The notes below the pieces were generated by a model that was not told where the DNA came from, searched no databases, and saw nothing but the letters and a program-made list of their open reading frames with translations. DNA of 64,000 nucleotides from NCBI RefSeq assembly GCF_038630985.1, contig NZ_CP152049.1, positions 5,972,501 through 6,036,500 on the forward strand. Direction: 5' to 3'. This stretch comes from Paenibacillus sp. FSL H8-0548 (GTDB lineage Bacteria; Bacillota; Bacilli; Paenibacillales; Paenibacillaceae). Positions 28,696 to 37,418 of the stretch are shown in pieces (positions within the stretch are counted from its first letter, which is position 1; each line of letters starts with the position of its first letter). A program made the position numbers and the translations under genes.

Positions 28696-30024
28696 CTACT
28701 GATTATTAGCTGCAAATGCATTTTGATGCTCTCTCGCGGTATCTTCCGGTGGAATGGAGGATACGAATAGATTTTGAATACTATTAAGATGCGTCTGAGT
28801 CGTACTCGGATCCATCGTGTTATCGAAAGCAATATCTCCGCCTTTTACCTGCTTAAAAATATCGAGTACATCAATCGCCAATTGCGAATACCCTGCTTGC
28901 ACGAAATCACCTTGTACAACTTGCGCTACACCTACCGCGTTTTTGAAGTCAAAGGATACCTTCGGGTAGTTAGTCATAAAATAATGCAGGAAATCCTTTG
29001 CTTCCTCTAAGTGCTCGCTATTCGCCGCCAGAGCGAAACCGGTACCAGGACCCAGCATATATTCATTAGGGTCGCCCTTGCCATCTACTGTAGGAAAAGG
29101 AAACACGCCAACCTTCCCCTTTACATCTGCTTCATCCATCGCGCCTGTCGCCCATGTTCCCATGAAGTACATGGCTGCTTGGCCGGATGTGAATAGGCTC
29201 TCAGCAGAATCATAATCGTAGGAGGTTGCTCCTTCTTGAAAGCCCTTAGCTTCAATGAATTGACGGAACTTCGCTACCGACTCGATAAAGGCCGGATCCA
29301 TGAAATCCTTTGTTTTGTTTTGAACATCGTTTAGATAGCCCGGACCTGCCAGACGCAGAAGGATATTCATGAAAAAGTACGATCCCGTCCATGTTTCCTT
29401 CTCGCCAACAACCATAGGAATGATCTTCTTGCTATTAAATGTTTCCGCAGCCTTAATTAAATCATCGTAGGTAGCAGGAATCGCTACTCCGGCTTGCTCA
29501 AACAATTCCTTGTTGTAATAAATGACCGCAATATTATTGCCGTCTGGCAGCGCGTACACGTTATCGTCGAAAGTGTAGTAATCTAAAATCCCGCTATGAA
29601 AGCTTTCTCCCAGACCGTCACGCTCCAAAATATCATTTAGCGATGCAAGCTTCCCTCCTTCTACGAATGGCGCCATTTGTGCGGCAGCATTGACTACCGT
29701 AATATCAGGCATATCATTTGAAGCGGCTTGCGTTTTTAGTTTTATCTTTTGTTGATCGATATTAAGGGAATCCACTTCGACTTTAATATGCGGGTTGGCC
29801 GCCATGTAATCATCTGTAATTTGCTGCATAACCTTGTGCTGCACATCTGTAGCATCCGGATAATGATTTTGAAAGGTTAATGTAATTTGCTTCTTCGATG
29901 GCTCAACTTCCTTTTTAGTCGTATCCGGCTGTTCCGTAGTTCCATTATTTCCAGAGCAAGCGGTTAGCACTAAAATGAGACAGAACATAAATAGTAACAC
30001 TGACTTTCGTTTTGCTTGTTTCAA
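28696..30024 (-). CDS. Extracellular sugar-binding lipoprotein of an ABC importer
   Basis: 442 aa. TTG start at 30024 with GGGGG about 9 bases upstream, giving a compact lipoprotein signal (KRKSVLLFMFCLILVLTAC) with the lipidated cysteine in LTAC; a longer frame to 30054 would prepend a poor signal. A bacterial type-1 solute-binding fold is suggested by DDNVYALPDGNNIAVIYYNKE and TSGQAAMYFMGTWA. First gene of the transporter-kinase-regulator run, so it is probably the most expressed. Substrate unknown, likely an oligosaccharide. Confidence 0.93.
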   Translation of the reverse strand: MKQAKRKSVLLFMFCLILVLTACSGNNGTTEQPDTTKKEVEPSKKQITLTFQNHYPDATDVQHKVMQQITDDYMAANPHIKVEVDSLNIDQQKIKLKTQAASNDMPDITVVNAAAQMAPFVEGGKLASLNDILERDGLGESFHSGILDYYTFDDNVYALPDGNNIAVIYYNKELFEQAGVAIPATYDDLIKAAETFNSKKIIPMVVGEKETWTGSYFFMNILLRLAGPGYLNDVQNKTKDFMDPAFIESVAKFRQFIEAKGFQEGATSYDYDSAESLFTSGQAAMYFMGTWATGAMDEADVKGKVGVFPFPTVDGKGDPNEYMLGPGTGFALAANSEHLEEAKDFLHYFMTNYPKVSFDFKNAVGVAQVVQGDFVQAGYSQLAIDVLDIFKQVKGGDIAFDNTMDPSTTQTHLNSIQNLFVSSIPPEDTAREHQNAFAANNQ

Positions 30025-30161
30025 GTCTTTCGTCCCCCTTATCAAATGTATCATTCCTGTTTTTAATTATGGGCTGATGTTTGATCTGTGACTATGTGTA
30101 AACTATAGAGAGGTTGTTCAATTATTATAGAAATGTAAAGAATCGTCCTCTTAAATTGCAA

Positions 30162-30207
30162 AACACAAAAAAAGCATTCAAAATCATTATGATTTTGAAT
30201 GCTTTTC
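30162..30207 (-). terminator. Rho-independent terminator after the isomerase operon
   Basis: AGCATTCAAAATCA and TGATTTTGAATGCT pair around a 4-base loop. T7 follows on the minus strand, 45 bp beyond the stop at 30252. It insulates the isomerase operon from the binding-protein gene. Confidence 0.88.
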
Positions 30208-30251
30208 GGTTTACAGCCTATTCATTAATAATAAATGGAATAAAAAGACAT

Positions 30252-31145
30252 TTAAATATTTTTAAAACGATTTAAAAACTGAACCGCCTTGCTTATATCC
30301 GCCTCCGGGCTCGTACCGACCTCACGTTCAATCGTTAGATACCCTTTGTAGCCGATCTCATTTAAAGCATGCAGGTAAGCTGCCCATTCGACACTTCCCT
30401 CGCCAAGCGGAACCTCGCGAAATCCATCGCCTGATTCCGCCATTGCCGCAACCTGCTCATGATTAAGCGTCTTTTCATAGCCATAATAACCATACACATC
30501 GCGCGGATCGACGTTGCCAAGCTTCACGCCATCCTTCGCATGAGTATGAACGATATACTCCTTAAGAAGATGTACACCCTGAACCGGATCATCCCCCGTA
30601 ACCATGACCATATTCGCCGGGTCAAAGTTAACAGCTACCCCTTTTGTTCCCAGACTATCGAGAAAAGTTTTCAAATGGGCAGACGTCTCCGGTCCCGTTT
30701 CAATCGCAAAATAAGCATTCATGCTGCTTGCAAAGCTCGCGAGCTCCTCGCAGGCCGCATGCATCGACGCATAGATCTGACTGTTTTTGTCATCCGGTAC
30801 AATGCCAATATGTGTCGTAATAATGTTCGTGCCAAGCTCCATGCCGAGCTCCATAATCCGCTTCGATTTCTCAATTTTCTGATGATTGGCCGCAGCGTCC
30901 TGAAAGCCGTGTCCGCCTAAGTCGCCCACTAAAGCAGAAATTTCAAGCCCTAGTGATTGAATATATGATTTCCATTCTTTCCTTGCTGCCGCCGATAGAT
31001 TAGCAGGGTCCAGCTCACCGCTCACCGCATACATTTGAACCCCATCGGCACCCACCTGCTTAGCCTTAAGCAAGCCTTCCTTTACGCCTACCTGAAAACT
31101 GTCTACGATAACACCAATTTTGTTCGTTATTATCGGCAATGTCAT
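30252..31145 (-). CDS. Sugar phosphate isomerase/epimerase (TIM barrel)
   Basis: 297-aa xylose-isomerase-like TIM-barrel protein. Metal-binding residues are likely in FAIETGPE, VNFDPANMVM, HTHAKDG and TIEREVG. ATG at 31145 with AAGGAG about 10 bases upstream; a longer in-frame start would overlap the previous gene. A paralogue lies immediately upstream and a Gfo/Idh/MocA dehydrogenase before that, a grouping typical of inositol- or keto-sugar degradation where oxidation and isomerisation alternate. Exact substrate not readable. Confidence 0.87.
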   Translation of the reverse strand: MTLPIITNKIGVIVDSFQVGVKEGLLKAKQVGADGVQMYAVSGELDPANLSAAARKEWKSYIQSLGLEISALVGDLGGHGFQDAAANHQKIEKSKRIMELGMELGTNIITTHIGIVPDDKNSQIYASMHAACEELASFASSMNAYFAIETGPETSAHLKTFLDSLGTKGVAVNFDPANMVMVTGDDPVQGVHLLKEYIVHTHAKDGVKLGNVDPRDVYGYYGYEKTLNHEQVAAMAESGDGFREVPLGEGSVEWAAYLHALNEIGYKGYLTIEREVGTSPEADISKAVQFLNRFKNI

Positions 31146-31165
31146 GTACGCCACACTCCTTTTAG

Positions 31166-32023
31166 TTATGCTTCGTTCCATGCCCGTTTCACAAAATCAA
31201 AGCCCAGTCTCGTTCCAAGTCGGCAGTCCTCTAAGCCTTCAAACTCGATTGAAATATAATCATCATAGCCGCTTTCCTTCACAATACGCAGCACCTGCGG
31301 TATCGCGATATCCCCGTGACCCACAATCGCACCGCGTAGATAGTTCCCGCTTGTCGATTTAAACCAGCCTTCACCATGGCTTTCGGTAGACGAGCGGAAA
31401 TAGAAATCCTTCACATGGACCATCGAAGCGAGTTTAATGTTATTCCTCACTGCTGCTGCCGGATTCTCGTCCACACATAGGAAATTGCCGATATCCAGCG
31501 TTGTTCTGAAGTTTGGACGATCGACCAGCTCCACCAGTGCTTGTACGCGATCACTATGCTGAATATAATAGCCATGGTTTTCTACACTCGTGGTAATGCC
31601 GAACGGTGCCGCATAATCAGCGATAGCTTGGCATGCCCTTGCCAGCCTTGGCAGCTCTTGCAGAAACTTAGTTACAGATAGGTCGGAGGAGGAAGCCACA
31701 TCGTGACGCATTTTTTTTACGCCGAGTGCTGCAGCAATATCTACCTCCTGCTTCAAACGAGTAATCTCCTGCTCATACTGCTCATCATTCAAGCCGGAAA
31801 AATTTGCTCCTACCGCATAATTTGACAGCTCAATGCCACTTTCCTGCGCCTGCTTCTTAATCGCTTCAATTAATTGCGGGTTTTCAGTCAAGCTAAAGCC
31901 ATGCGGCACGATTTCCGCATGCTCCGCGCCAAGCGATGCTATGAACACAATCACATCCTGAATCGTCATTTCTCCCGCATGCAGCGCTTGAGATAAGCTG
32001 TAAGTACTGATTCCTAGTTTCAT
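31166..32023 (-). CDS. Sugar phosphate isomerase/epimerase (TIM barrel), second copy
   Basis: 285 aa beginning MKLGISTYSLSQAL, the usual start of this family. Likely metal-site segments are TSVENHG, TTLDIGNFL, HVKDFYFR and ISIEFEG. It overlaps the dehydrogenase gene by 4 bp. Only distantly similar to the next protein, so the two probably have different substrates or act in sequence. Confidence 0.88.
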   Translation of the reverse strand: MKLGISTYSLSQALHAGEMTIQDVIVFIASLGAEHAEIVPHGFSLTENPQLIEAIKKQAQESGIELSNYAVGANFSGLNDEQYEQEITRLKQEVDIAAALGVKKMRHDVASSSDLSVTKFLQELPRLARACQAIADYAAPFGITTSVENHGYYIQHSDRVQALVELVDRPNFRTTLDIGNFLCVDENPAAAVRNNIKLASMVHVKDFYFRSSTESHGEGWFKSTSGNYLRGAIVGHGDIAIPQVLRIVKESGYDDYISIEFEGLEDCRLGTRLGFDFVKRAWNEA

Positions 32024-33078
32024 AGCCGTACTTCCGCTCCCTTCGCAGCCGATTCGTATAAACTCACTAAAATTTTCATCATTTCCACACCATCCGCAAC
32101 AGGACTAAGCGGCTGCTCACCACTGATTATGCATTCGATAAAATGATTAATTTCATTCTGAAACGCTCCAGCGAAATGAAAGCCTTTGTTGTCGGTCTGC
32201 GGATATACGTTTAGAATCGTATTATTCTGCTCCGTTACGATGACCGTCTCCGGGTCAATCTCGAAGCCGCCTTTCTCGCCATAAAGCTTAATTGCTGCTT
32301 CATCGGACTTGGCATGCAGCGTGAAGCTAACGTCAACCAGCAGCGAGGCGCCATTCTCGAAGCGAATCAATGCATTCGCCATATCCTCGACTGTATTTTT
32401 AGCCGCATCATAATCAGCAGCCTGATAGAAGCTCAAATGCTCGATATTCGATCGATTGCCCAGCTTATGATAGGTGTTCGCACTTACAGAGACCGGCTTC
32501 GGCCGTCCCATCATATACCAGCAAAGATCGATAGCATGAACACCAATATCAATAAGCGGTCCGCCGCCCGAACGCTCTATATCTGAAAACCATCCGCCGG
32601 GGTTGCCCAGTCTTCTGATCGACGAAGCTTTGGCAAAATAAATTTCGCCGAATTCACCTCTATCCGCCATCGCACGCAGGAGCTGCGCATTCGTATCATA
32701 ACGTCGAACGAAGCCTACTTGAAGCAGCTTTCCGGATTTCTCCACGGCCTCCTGCACACGAAGCGCTTCTTCTACCGTGCGGCATAACGGCTTCTCCACA
32801 AGAACATGCTTGCCTGCCTCTAAAGCAGCAATGCTGATTTCCGCATGCATGTTGTTCCACGTACATATGCTTACTGCTTCAATGGATGCATCGGCAAGCA
32901 GCTCGCGGTAGTCCGTGTACACCTTCTCCGCACCGTATTTATCTGCTGCCGCCTGTGCCCGTTCCGCATTTAAGTCGCAAACGGCATAAATATTTACTTT
33001 CGGATTGTTCTTATAAGAGTCTAGATGAGATGCTGAAATAGAGCCAGTTCCAATGACAGCAATTTGTACCGGTTTCAT
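32020..33078 (-). CDS. Gfo/Idh/MocA-family NAD(P)-dependent oxidoreductase
   Basis: 352 aa. The Rossmann motif AVIGTGSISASHLDSY is at the N-terminus; the family hallmark VEKPLCRTVEEA (catalytic lysine in EKP) is near residue 95; GGGPLIDIGVHAIDLCWYMMG follows in the substrate domain. The ATG at 33078 has AAGGAG 9 bases upstream. Head of the three-gene operon transcribed away from the AraC regulator. Oxidises or epimerises a sugar or cyclitol; the substrate cannot be named. Confidence 0.93.
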   Translation of the reverse strand: MKPVQIAVIGTGSISASHLDSYKNNPKVNIYAVCDLNAERAQAAADKYGAEKVYTDYRELLADASIEAVSICTWNNMHAEISIAALEAGKHVLVEKPLCRTVEEALRVQEAVEKSGKLLQVGFVRRYDTNAQLLRAMADRGEFGEIYFAKASSIRRLGNPGGWFSDIERSGGGPLIDIGVHAIDLCWYMMGRPKPVSVSANTYHKLGNRSNIEHLSFYQAADYDAAKNTVEDMANALIRFENGASLLVDVSFTLHAKSDEAAIKLYGEKGGFEIDPETVIVTEQNNTILNVYPQTDNKGFHFAGAFQNEINHFIECIISGEQPLSPVADGVEMMKILVSLYESAAKGAEVRL

Positions 33079-33216
33079 TACTAATCTCTCCTTCATAGTA
33101 GCTTATGTTTTGCACATCTATACTTACGTATTATAATGATTCCATAACGCAACTCCATGCAAAGCTGTGCGGTTTGTTTGTACGATTGTGCTATTCCGAT
33201 TAGGAGGTGAAGGAAG

Positions 33217-34083
33217 TTGGAGAAATTCGAAGAGCTGCGAGAACCGATGGACATGCCTGATCCTCATTTTCCAATTAAAGTACATCATAGTGCGTGCAAA
33301 GAGCAGGGCGTCGTCATTTTCCCTCATCACTTTCATGAGCATCTTGAATTTCTATACATCGTTGCTGGCAAAGCTTTAATTGAATGTGGATCAACGACCA
33401 TAACGGCCTCAGCCGGCGATTTCATCGTAGTTAACAGCAACGAGCTCCATTATGGTGTCAGTCTGTCGGAAGATTTGTATTACTATGCGCTTATTGCTGA
33501 CATATCACTGCTGCACAGCCAATCGGTGGATGCGGCTGAAACCAAATTTATTACCCCGATCACTCAAAATCGTCTACTGCTGCAAAACGACATCGGTAAT
33601 GACAGCAAAGTAACTGCCAGCATGCTCGCTATCGTCCATGAACTCGAGCAGCGCGAGTTTGGATACGAGCTTGCCATTAAGTCCGAGCTTTACCGGCTGC
33701 TGACGCTGCTGCTCAGAAGCCATGTAGCCACTATCCTCACAAAGGATGAATATGCAGAGCGAATGAAAAATATCGAGCGCTTTGCCCCCGTCTTTCAATA
33801 TATTGAGCGATGCTTTCAAGGCGAACTATCTGTTGATTTGCTCGCGAGTATGGCAAATTTAAGCCGCTTCCACTTTAGCCGCTTGTTCAAGGAGCTCAGC
33901 GGTCATACCGTGACGGAGTACATCACGATGACTAGGCTTGGCAAAGCCGATTATTTGCTGCGCCACAGCAGCCTCACCGTATCCGAGATCGCTGCTGCCA
34001 CAGGCTTTAACGACATCTACTATTTTAGCCGGACGTTTAAGAAACACAAAAAAGTTTCCCCGTCCACACTTCGGGGAAACTAG
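33217..34083 (+). CDS. AraC-family transcriptional regulator with cupin sensor
   Basis: 288 aa. An N-terminal cupin (HHFHEHLEFLYIVAGKALIE, then SAGDFIVVNSNELH) binds a small ligand; a C-terminal AraC domain has LSVDLLASMANLSRFHFSRLFKE (two blocks) and LTVSEIAAATGFNDIYYFSRTF. TTG start with AGGAGG 9 bases upstream. Divergent from the dehydrogenase/isomerase operon across 138 bp, so it likely activates that operon. The final codons double as the terminator of the convergent RNase H gene. Confidence 0.92.
   Translation: MEKFEELREPMDMPDPHFPIKVHHSACKEQGVVIFPHHFHEHLEFLYIVAGKALIECGSTTITASAGDFIVVNSNELHYGVSLSEDLYYYALIADISLLHSQSVDAAETKFITPITQNRLLLQNDIGNDSKVTASMLAIVHELEQREFGYELAIKSELYRLLTLLLRSHVATILTKDEYAERMKNIERFAPVFQYIERCFQGELSVDLLASMANLSRFHFSRLFKELSGHTVTEYITMTRLGKADYLLRHSSLTVSEIAAATGFNDIYYFSRTFKKHKKVSPSTLRGN
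34046..34081 (-). terminator. Terminator of the RNase H gene, inside the end of the AraC gene
   Basis: AGTTTCCCCG and CGGGGAAACT pair around a 9-base loop; on the minus strand T6 follows. It is 32 bp past the RNase H gene stop and overlaps the last codons and stop of the convergent AraC gene. Confidence 0.82.
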
Positions 34084-34112
34084 ATTCAAACATGCACGAG
34101 CCTCTAAGCAGG

Positions 34113-34778
34113 CTATTTGCGTCCGAAGTCGGCTTTAATTTCGCCCCACTCTTCGGTATTCCATTTCAGCACCTTATTGGAATAGGTATTCATTTGAATC
34201 CATTTGATCGCTTGATCAGTCAGCTCCCATATTTTCGCGGTGGACGCATCCCTCTTTAACGTCGAGGCTACCTTCTTATTGCGAAGCCAGCTAAGCGCGG
34301 TTTTGGAATCGGTATAAACGGTTCTCGCGCTGCCCTTCTCCTTCAAATAACGAAGTGCATGCACGATGGCAATAAACTCGCCCAAATTATTCGTACCATT
34401 CGCAATAGGGCCTACATAGAACAAAATGTCACCCGTCTGCGTATCTACACCCTTATATTCAACAGGACCCGGGTTGCCTCTAGTGCCTACATCAACGGAT
34501 ATACTGTCATAATCAATAGAGGGTTCCTCTCCGAACAGCACAGTCTGCTGTACACTTGGACCGGATTTTGTGCCTGTCTTCGTACTTGTCGCAGCTTTCC
34601 CCTGTCCCCAGTGCTTTTTCCACCCATCCTTGAACGCCGCCTCGGCGAGCGGCTTGCTCTCAAACGATTTGAACTTTGCATCCTGCATGCCGTTTACCTG
34701 CGCTTGGCATTCCGGCCATGTTGAGAATACCCCTGTTTTCTTGCCTACCCAGACCACATAATATTTCCCTTTAGCCAT
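34113..34778 (-). CDS. rnhA: Ribonuclease H with N-terminal viroplasmin-like domain
   Basis: 221 aa. Removes RNA from RNA-DNA hybrids. Residues 5-48 form an RNase HI hybrid-binding / caulimovirus viroplasmin domain (YYVVWVGKKTGVFSTWPECQ). After a linker, the catalytic domain has D96 in SVDVGTRGNPGP, E134 in NNLGEFIAI and D157 in VYTDSKTALSW; the last acidic residue may be D218 near the C-terminus. This combination is common in Firmicutes. The symbol is assigned by family; B. subtilis-type rnhB/rnhC are different proteins. Confidence 0.9.
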   Translation of the reverse strand: MAKGKYYVVWVGKKTGVFSTWPECQAQVNGMQDAKFKSFESKPLAEAAFKDGWKKHWGQGKAATSTKTGTKSGPSVQQTVLFGEEPSIDYDSISVDVGTRGNPGPVEYKGVDTQTGDILFYVGPIANGTNNLGEFIAIVHALRYLKEKGSARTVYTDSKTALSWLRNKKVASTLKRDASTAKIWELTDQAIKWIQMNTYSNKVLKWNTEEWGEIKADFGRK

Positions 34779-34909
34779 TGCTGCTAACTACCACCTTTAT
34801 TGAAGTTGATGCTCGGATTCATAAATTCCAGCAGTGCGATTTCATAGCTCTAGAATACCATAAATGATCAAGCTTAGAGTCGCTAATCTTACCCATCACT
34901 GACCTTTTA

Positions 34910-34968
34910 TAAAAAATAACGGATGCCGTTGTCCCTTCCTCGGGATCAACGGCATCCGTTATTTTTCA
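34910..34968 (-). terminator. Strong bidirectional terminator
   Basis: AATAACGGATGCCGTTG and CAACGGCATCCGTTATT pair, extended inward by TCCC/GGGA around a 6-base loop, with T6 on the minus strand and T5 on the plus strand. It ends the long carbohydrate operon after the SGNH hydrolase gene. Confidence 0.92.
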
Positions 34969-34989
34969 CGTGCATGGTCTAACAATTGT

Positions 34990-35985
34990 TTAGGAATTCA
35001 GTACGACACCTTCTAACATACGTCCCCTAAAACGCTCGCCAAGCAGCTTGTATCCTTGCGCATCTGGATGGAGGCCGTCAGATAGATGAACCGCGTCAGC
35101 TTCAGAGAACCATTCCCTGCCGTCTCGGTAATACAAGTTCTGATCCCCTCGATTCCTCAGCAAGGCAGCAACCTCTGCGATTTCCTCCCGAATAAAGCTT
35201 ACCGTCAAATCAAGCTTATTCGGCGTTGCTTCACGCTCTGAGGCGAAAATGGGAGAGATCAGCAGCAGCGGCGTATTTCGGTGCTTCTCGCGTATAATTT
35301 CCAGCATCCCGATAACGGAAGACTTTAGAGCTCTAGCACTAAGAGATTCCGCTCCGTAGATATTAATGCCAAGGCAGAGGGAAATAATATCTGCTGGAAG
35401 ATCGCGAATAAGACGTGCGACCATTGGCTCCATCTGGCAATTTCCAGAATACCCTAAGCATGTTAAGTTAAGACCACCGATACTAGATGCAATAGAAGGC
35501 CAGGTCTGTGCCGGACTATCAGCAGCGACACACTGCGTAATGGAGCTGCCGTACGTGATCCACTTTGGACGAGTATCTGGAGCTGGCTCTGCATAGGCAT
35601 CTGCATCAAGCAAGAGAACTGTCAGTGTCATACCGATATTTTGCGGAAGCCAGATCTCCACAACTTTGCGGCCGCTTGGCAAATCCGTCCAAGCTGCCTC
35701 CATCTCACCTGCCGCAAGATCCGCCGTACCAACGAAATTTCCGTCTGCCATGCAATCGATGCGCGCTCCTTCGGTTAATGGCTCAAACTTTAGCGTAATG
35801 AATAAGGAATCCGTCTGAAATCGCAGTCGAATTCCTGCGCAAATTTCCGCCTTGCCACCAATGCCGTCTGGCGGGTACAGTTCATAATCGGCATAAGGAA
35901 TGCGCCATGGCTTCAGACCGCTCCCCCGTCGTTCCAGAGAAACCGCTCCATGAATCCACTCTTCTGAAAGCTGAACATGCTTCAT
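34990..35985 (-). CDS. SGNH/GDSL-type esterase
   Basis: 331 aa, no signal peptide, so probably cytoplasmic. An N-terminal beta-rich domain (about 1-130) precedes an SGNH hydrolase. Catalytic blocks: nucleophile S148 in YGSSITQC, glycine in GYSGNCQ (about 181), asparagine N208 in LGINIYG, and D303/H306 in DGLHPDAQGY. The arrangement resembles carbohydrate deacetylating esterases, which strip acetyl groups from imported oligosaccharides. Last gene of the second carbohydrate locus. Confidence 0.88.
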   Translation of the reverse strand: MKHVQLSEEWIHGAVSLERRGSGLKPWRIPYADYELYPPDGIGGKAEICAGIRLRFQTDSLFITLKFEPLTEGARIDCMADGNFVGTADLAAGEMEAAWTDLPSGRKVVEIWLPQNIGMTLTVLLLDADAYAEPAPDTRPKWITYGSSITQCVAADSPAQTWPSIASSIGGLNLTCLGYSGNCQMEPMVARLIRDLPADIISLCLGINIYGAESLSARALKSSVIGMLEIIREKHRNTPLLLISPIFASEREATPNKLDLTVSFIREEIAEVAALLRNRGDQNLYYRDGREWFSEADAVHLSDGLHPDAQGYKLLGERFRGRMLEGVVLNS

Positions 35986-36053
35986 AAGTCAACGCCTCCT
36001 CATGCTGTTCAAGCTTGCAATATGCCCCTTATGCTAGTTTACCTTCTCAGTCA

Positions 36054-37418
36054 TTAGCCGACAGAGCCTTCCGCGAAGCTCTCTCCAAGCCATGCACCTT
36101 GCTCTACCAATTTCGCTTGAAGCTCAGCAATCAATACATCGCGGGAACCACCGTCGATACGGAGCGCCAACGCTGCCGCCGTGCCTGACGCTTGGCCCAT
36201 AGCGAAGCAGTTCGGCATCACTCGCAGGGAGCCTTGAACGGCTCGGTCTGATGAAGCGGCCCTGCCCGGCACCCAAATATTATCTAGGCCAAGCGGCAGC
36301 AATACACGGTAGGGAACGCCATGGGACTGTCCCGGCGGCAAATGCGTGAACGTCATGTTTCCTTTGCTAGTGGCCATATGGATATCGATATAATAAGCAT
36401 TCCGCGCGATATCATCCGGAAAGGATCGAGCTTCCATAAAGTCTTCCGCCTTAAGCACATAGTCGCCTTCGATGCGGCGAGTCTCGCGTATGCCAAGTTG
36501 CTCTCCGCTTGCTACCATATGCGCCCCCTCGAACCCTGGCACGTAGTCGCGGAAGAACCGAAGCTGGCGTTCTGCCAGGCGGCGCCCTTCAATTGCACCC
36601 CGCGTCAAGTCCTCTGCCTTCGTACCGTCGATGCCGAATACATGGCCAAAATTGACACCGACAAGATAGTCGCTAACCCATGCCAGACCGGAGATCGACT
36701 TGCGGCCTTCCGGAAGCGCTCCTTCCTCAATTGCACGTTCCACCGTTTGATGAAGCTGACCCGAATCTCCGGACTCCTCCAAAAACGTTGCAAAGCTCTT
36801 CCGGTCAACGTTCGCCAGCAAATAACACATGCTGCCGGGCTGCAGTTCTCCCTGCTCTCCACCCTTCTGAAACGGAGCCCCAGCCATCGCAGCAATATCC
36901 GCGTCTCCTGTCGCATCGATAATATAGCTGCACCGGACAAGTGAACGACCGCTCTTATTCACGACCACAACACCGTCTACGCGGCGATTATTGGCTGACA
37001 TTAGCACTTCACTAACGAATGTATGATAGAGCAGCTCCACGCCTTGCTCTAGCAGCGCATCGTCGTATACTCGCTTCAAAACCTCAGGATCGATCGGCAC
37101 CCAGTCCAATGTATCCTCATATTCACGCTGGAAATCCTCCTTGCAAGCACGTTTCATTCGCTCCATTAAAGCCATTCCGACGCCGCGAATAATCGGCTTT
37201 TCTTTATCCGTAAAAGGACAGAAGGCAGGAACGAGAGAAACGGTTCCCATGCCTCCGAGAAATCCTCTCTGCTCAATTAATAGTGTTCTCGCGCCATTTG
37301 CTGCGGCGCTAATTGCCGCTCCGATACCCGAGGCTCCGCCGCCGATAACGACCACATCCACCTCTCGGGATACAGGAATTGGCTTCACCGGCAGTGTAAC
37401 GTATGAACCGCTGTTCAT
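36054..37418 (-). CDS. FAD-dependent oxidoreductase (FAD_oxidored family)
   Basis: 454 aa. FAD-binding VVVIGGGASGIGAAISAAANG near the N-terminus, then LLIEQRGFLGGMGT, and a second FAD contact YIIDATGDADIAAMAG. The C-terminus has VPGRAASSDRAVQGSLRVMP and MGQASGTAAALA, the hallmark of the PF12831-type family. The ATG at 37418 with AAGGAGGG about 9 bases upstream is chosen over a start at 37460 and overlaps the previous gene's stop by 4 bp. Such proteins often sit in polysaccharide loci; the substrate is unknown. Confidence 0.9.
   Translation of the reverse strand: MNSGSYVTLPVKPIPVSREVDVVVIGGGASGIGAAISAAANGARTLLIEQRGFLGGMGTVSLVPAFCPFTDKEKPIIRGVGMALMERMKRACKEDFQREYEDTLDWVPIDPEVLKRVYDDALLEQGVELLYHTFVSEVLMSANNRRVDGVVVVNKSGRSLVRCSYIIDATGDADIAAMAGAPFQKGGEQGELQPGSMCYLLANVDRKSFATFLEESGDSGQLHQTVERAIEEGALPEGRKSISGLAWVSDYLVGVNFGHVFGIDGTKAEDLTRGAIEGRRLAERQLRFFRDYVPGFEGAHMVASGEQLGIRETRRIEGDYVLKAEDFMEARSFPDDIARNAYYIDIHMATSKGNMTFTHLPPGQSHGVPYRVLLPLGLDNIWVPGRAASSDRAVQGSLRVMPNCFAMGQASGTAAALALRIDGGSRDVLIAELQAKLVEQGAWLGESFAEGSVG

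Noticed and set aside
36321..36944. Plus-strand frame of 207 codons opposite the FAD oxidoreductase gene
   Set aside because: It is the complement of a well supported gene in GC-rich codons and has no recognisable protein features.
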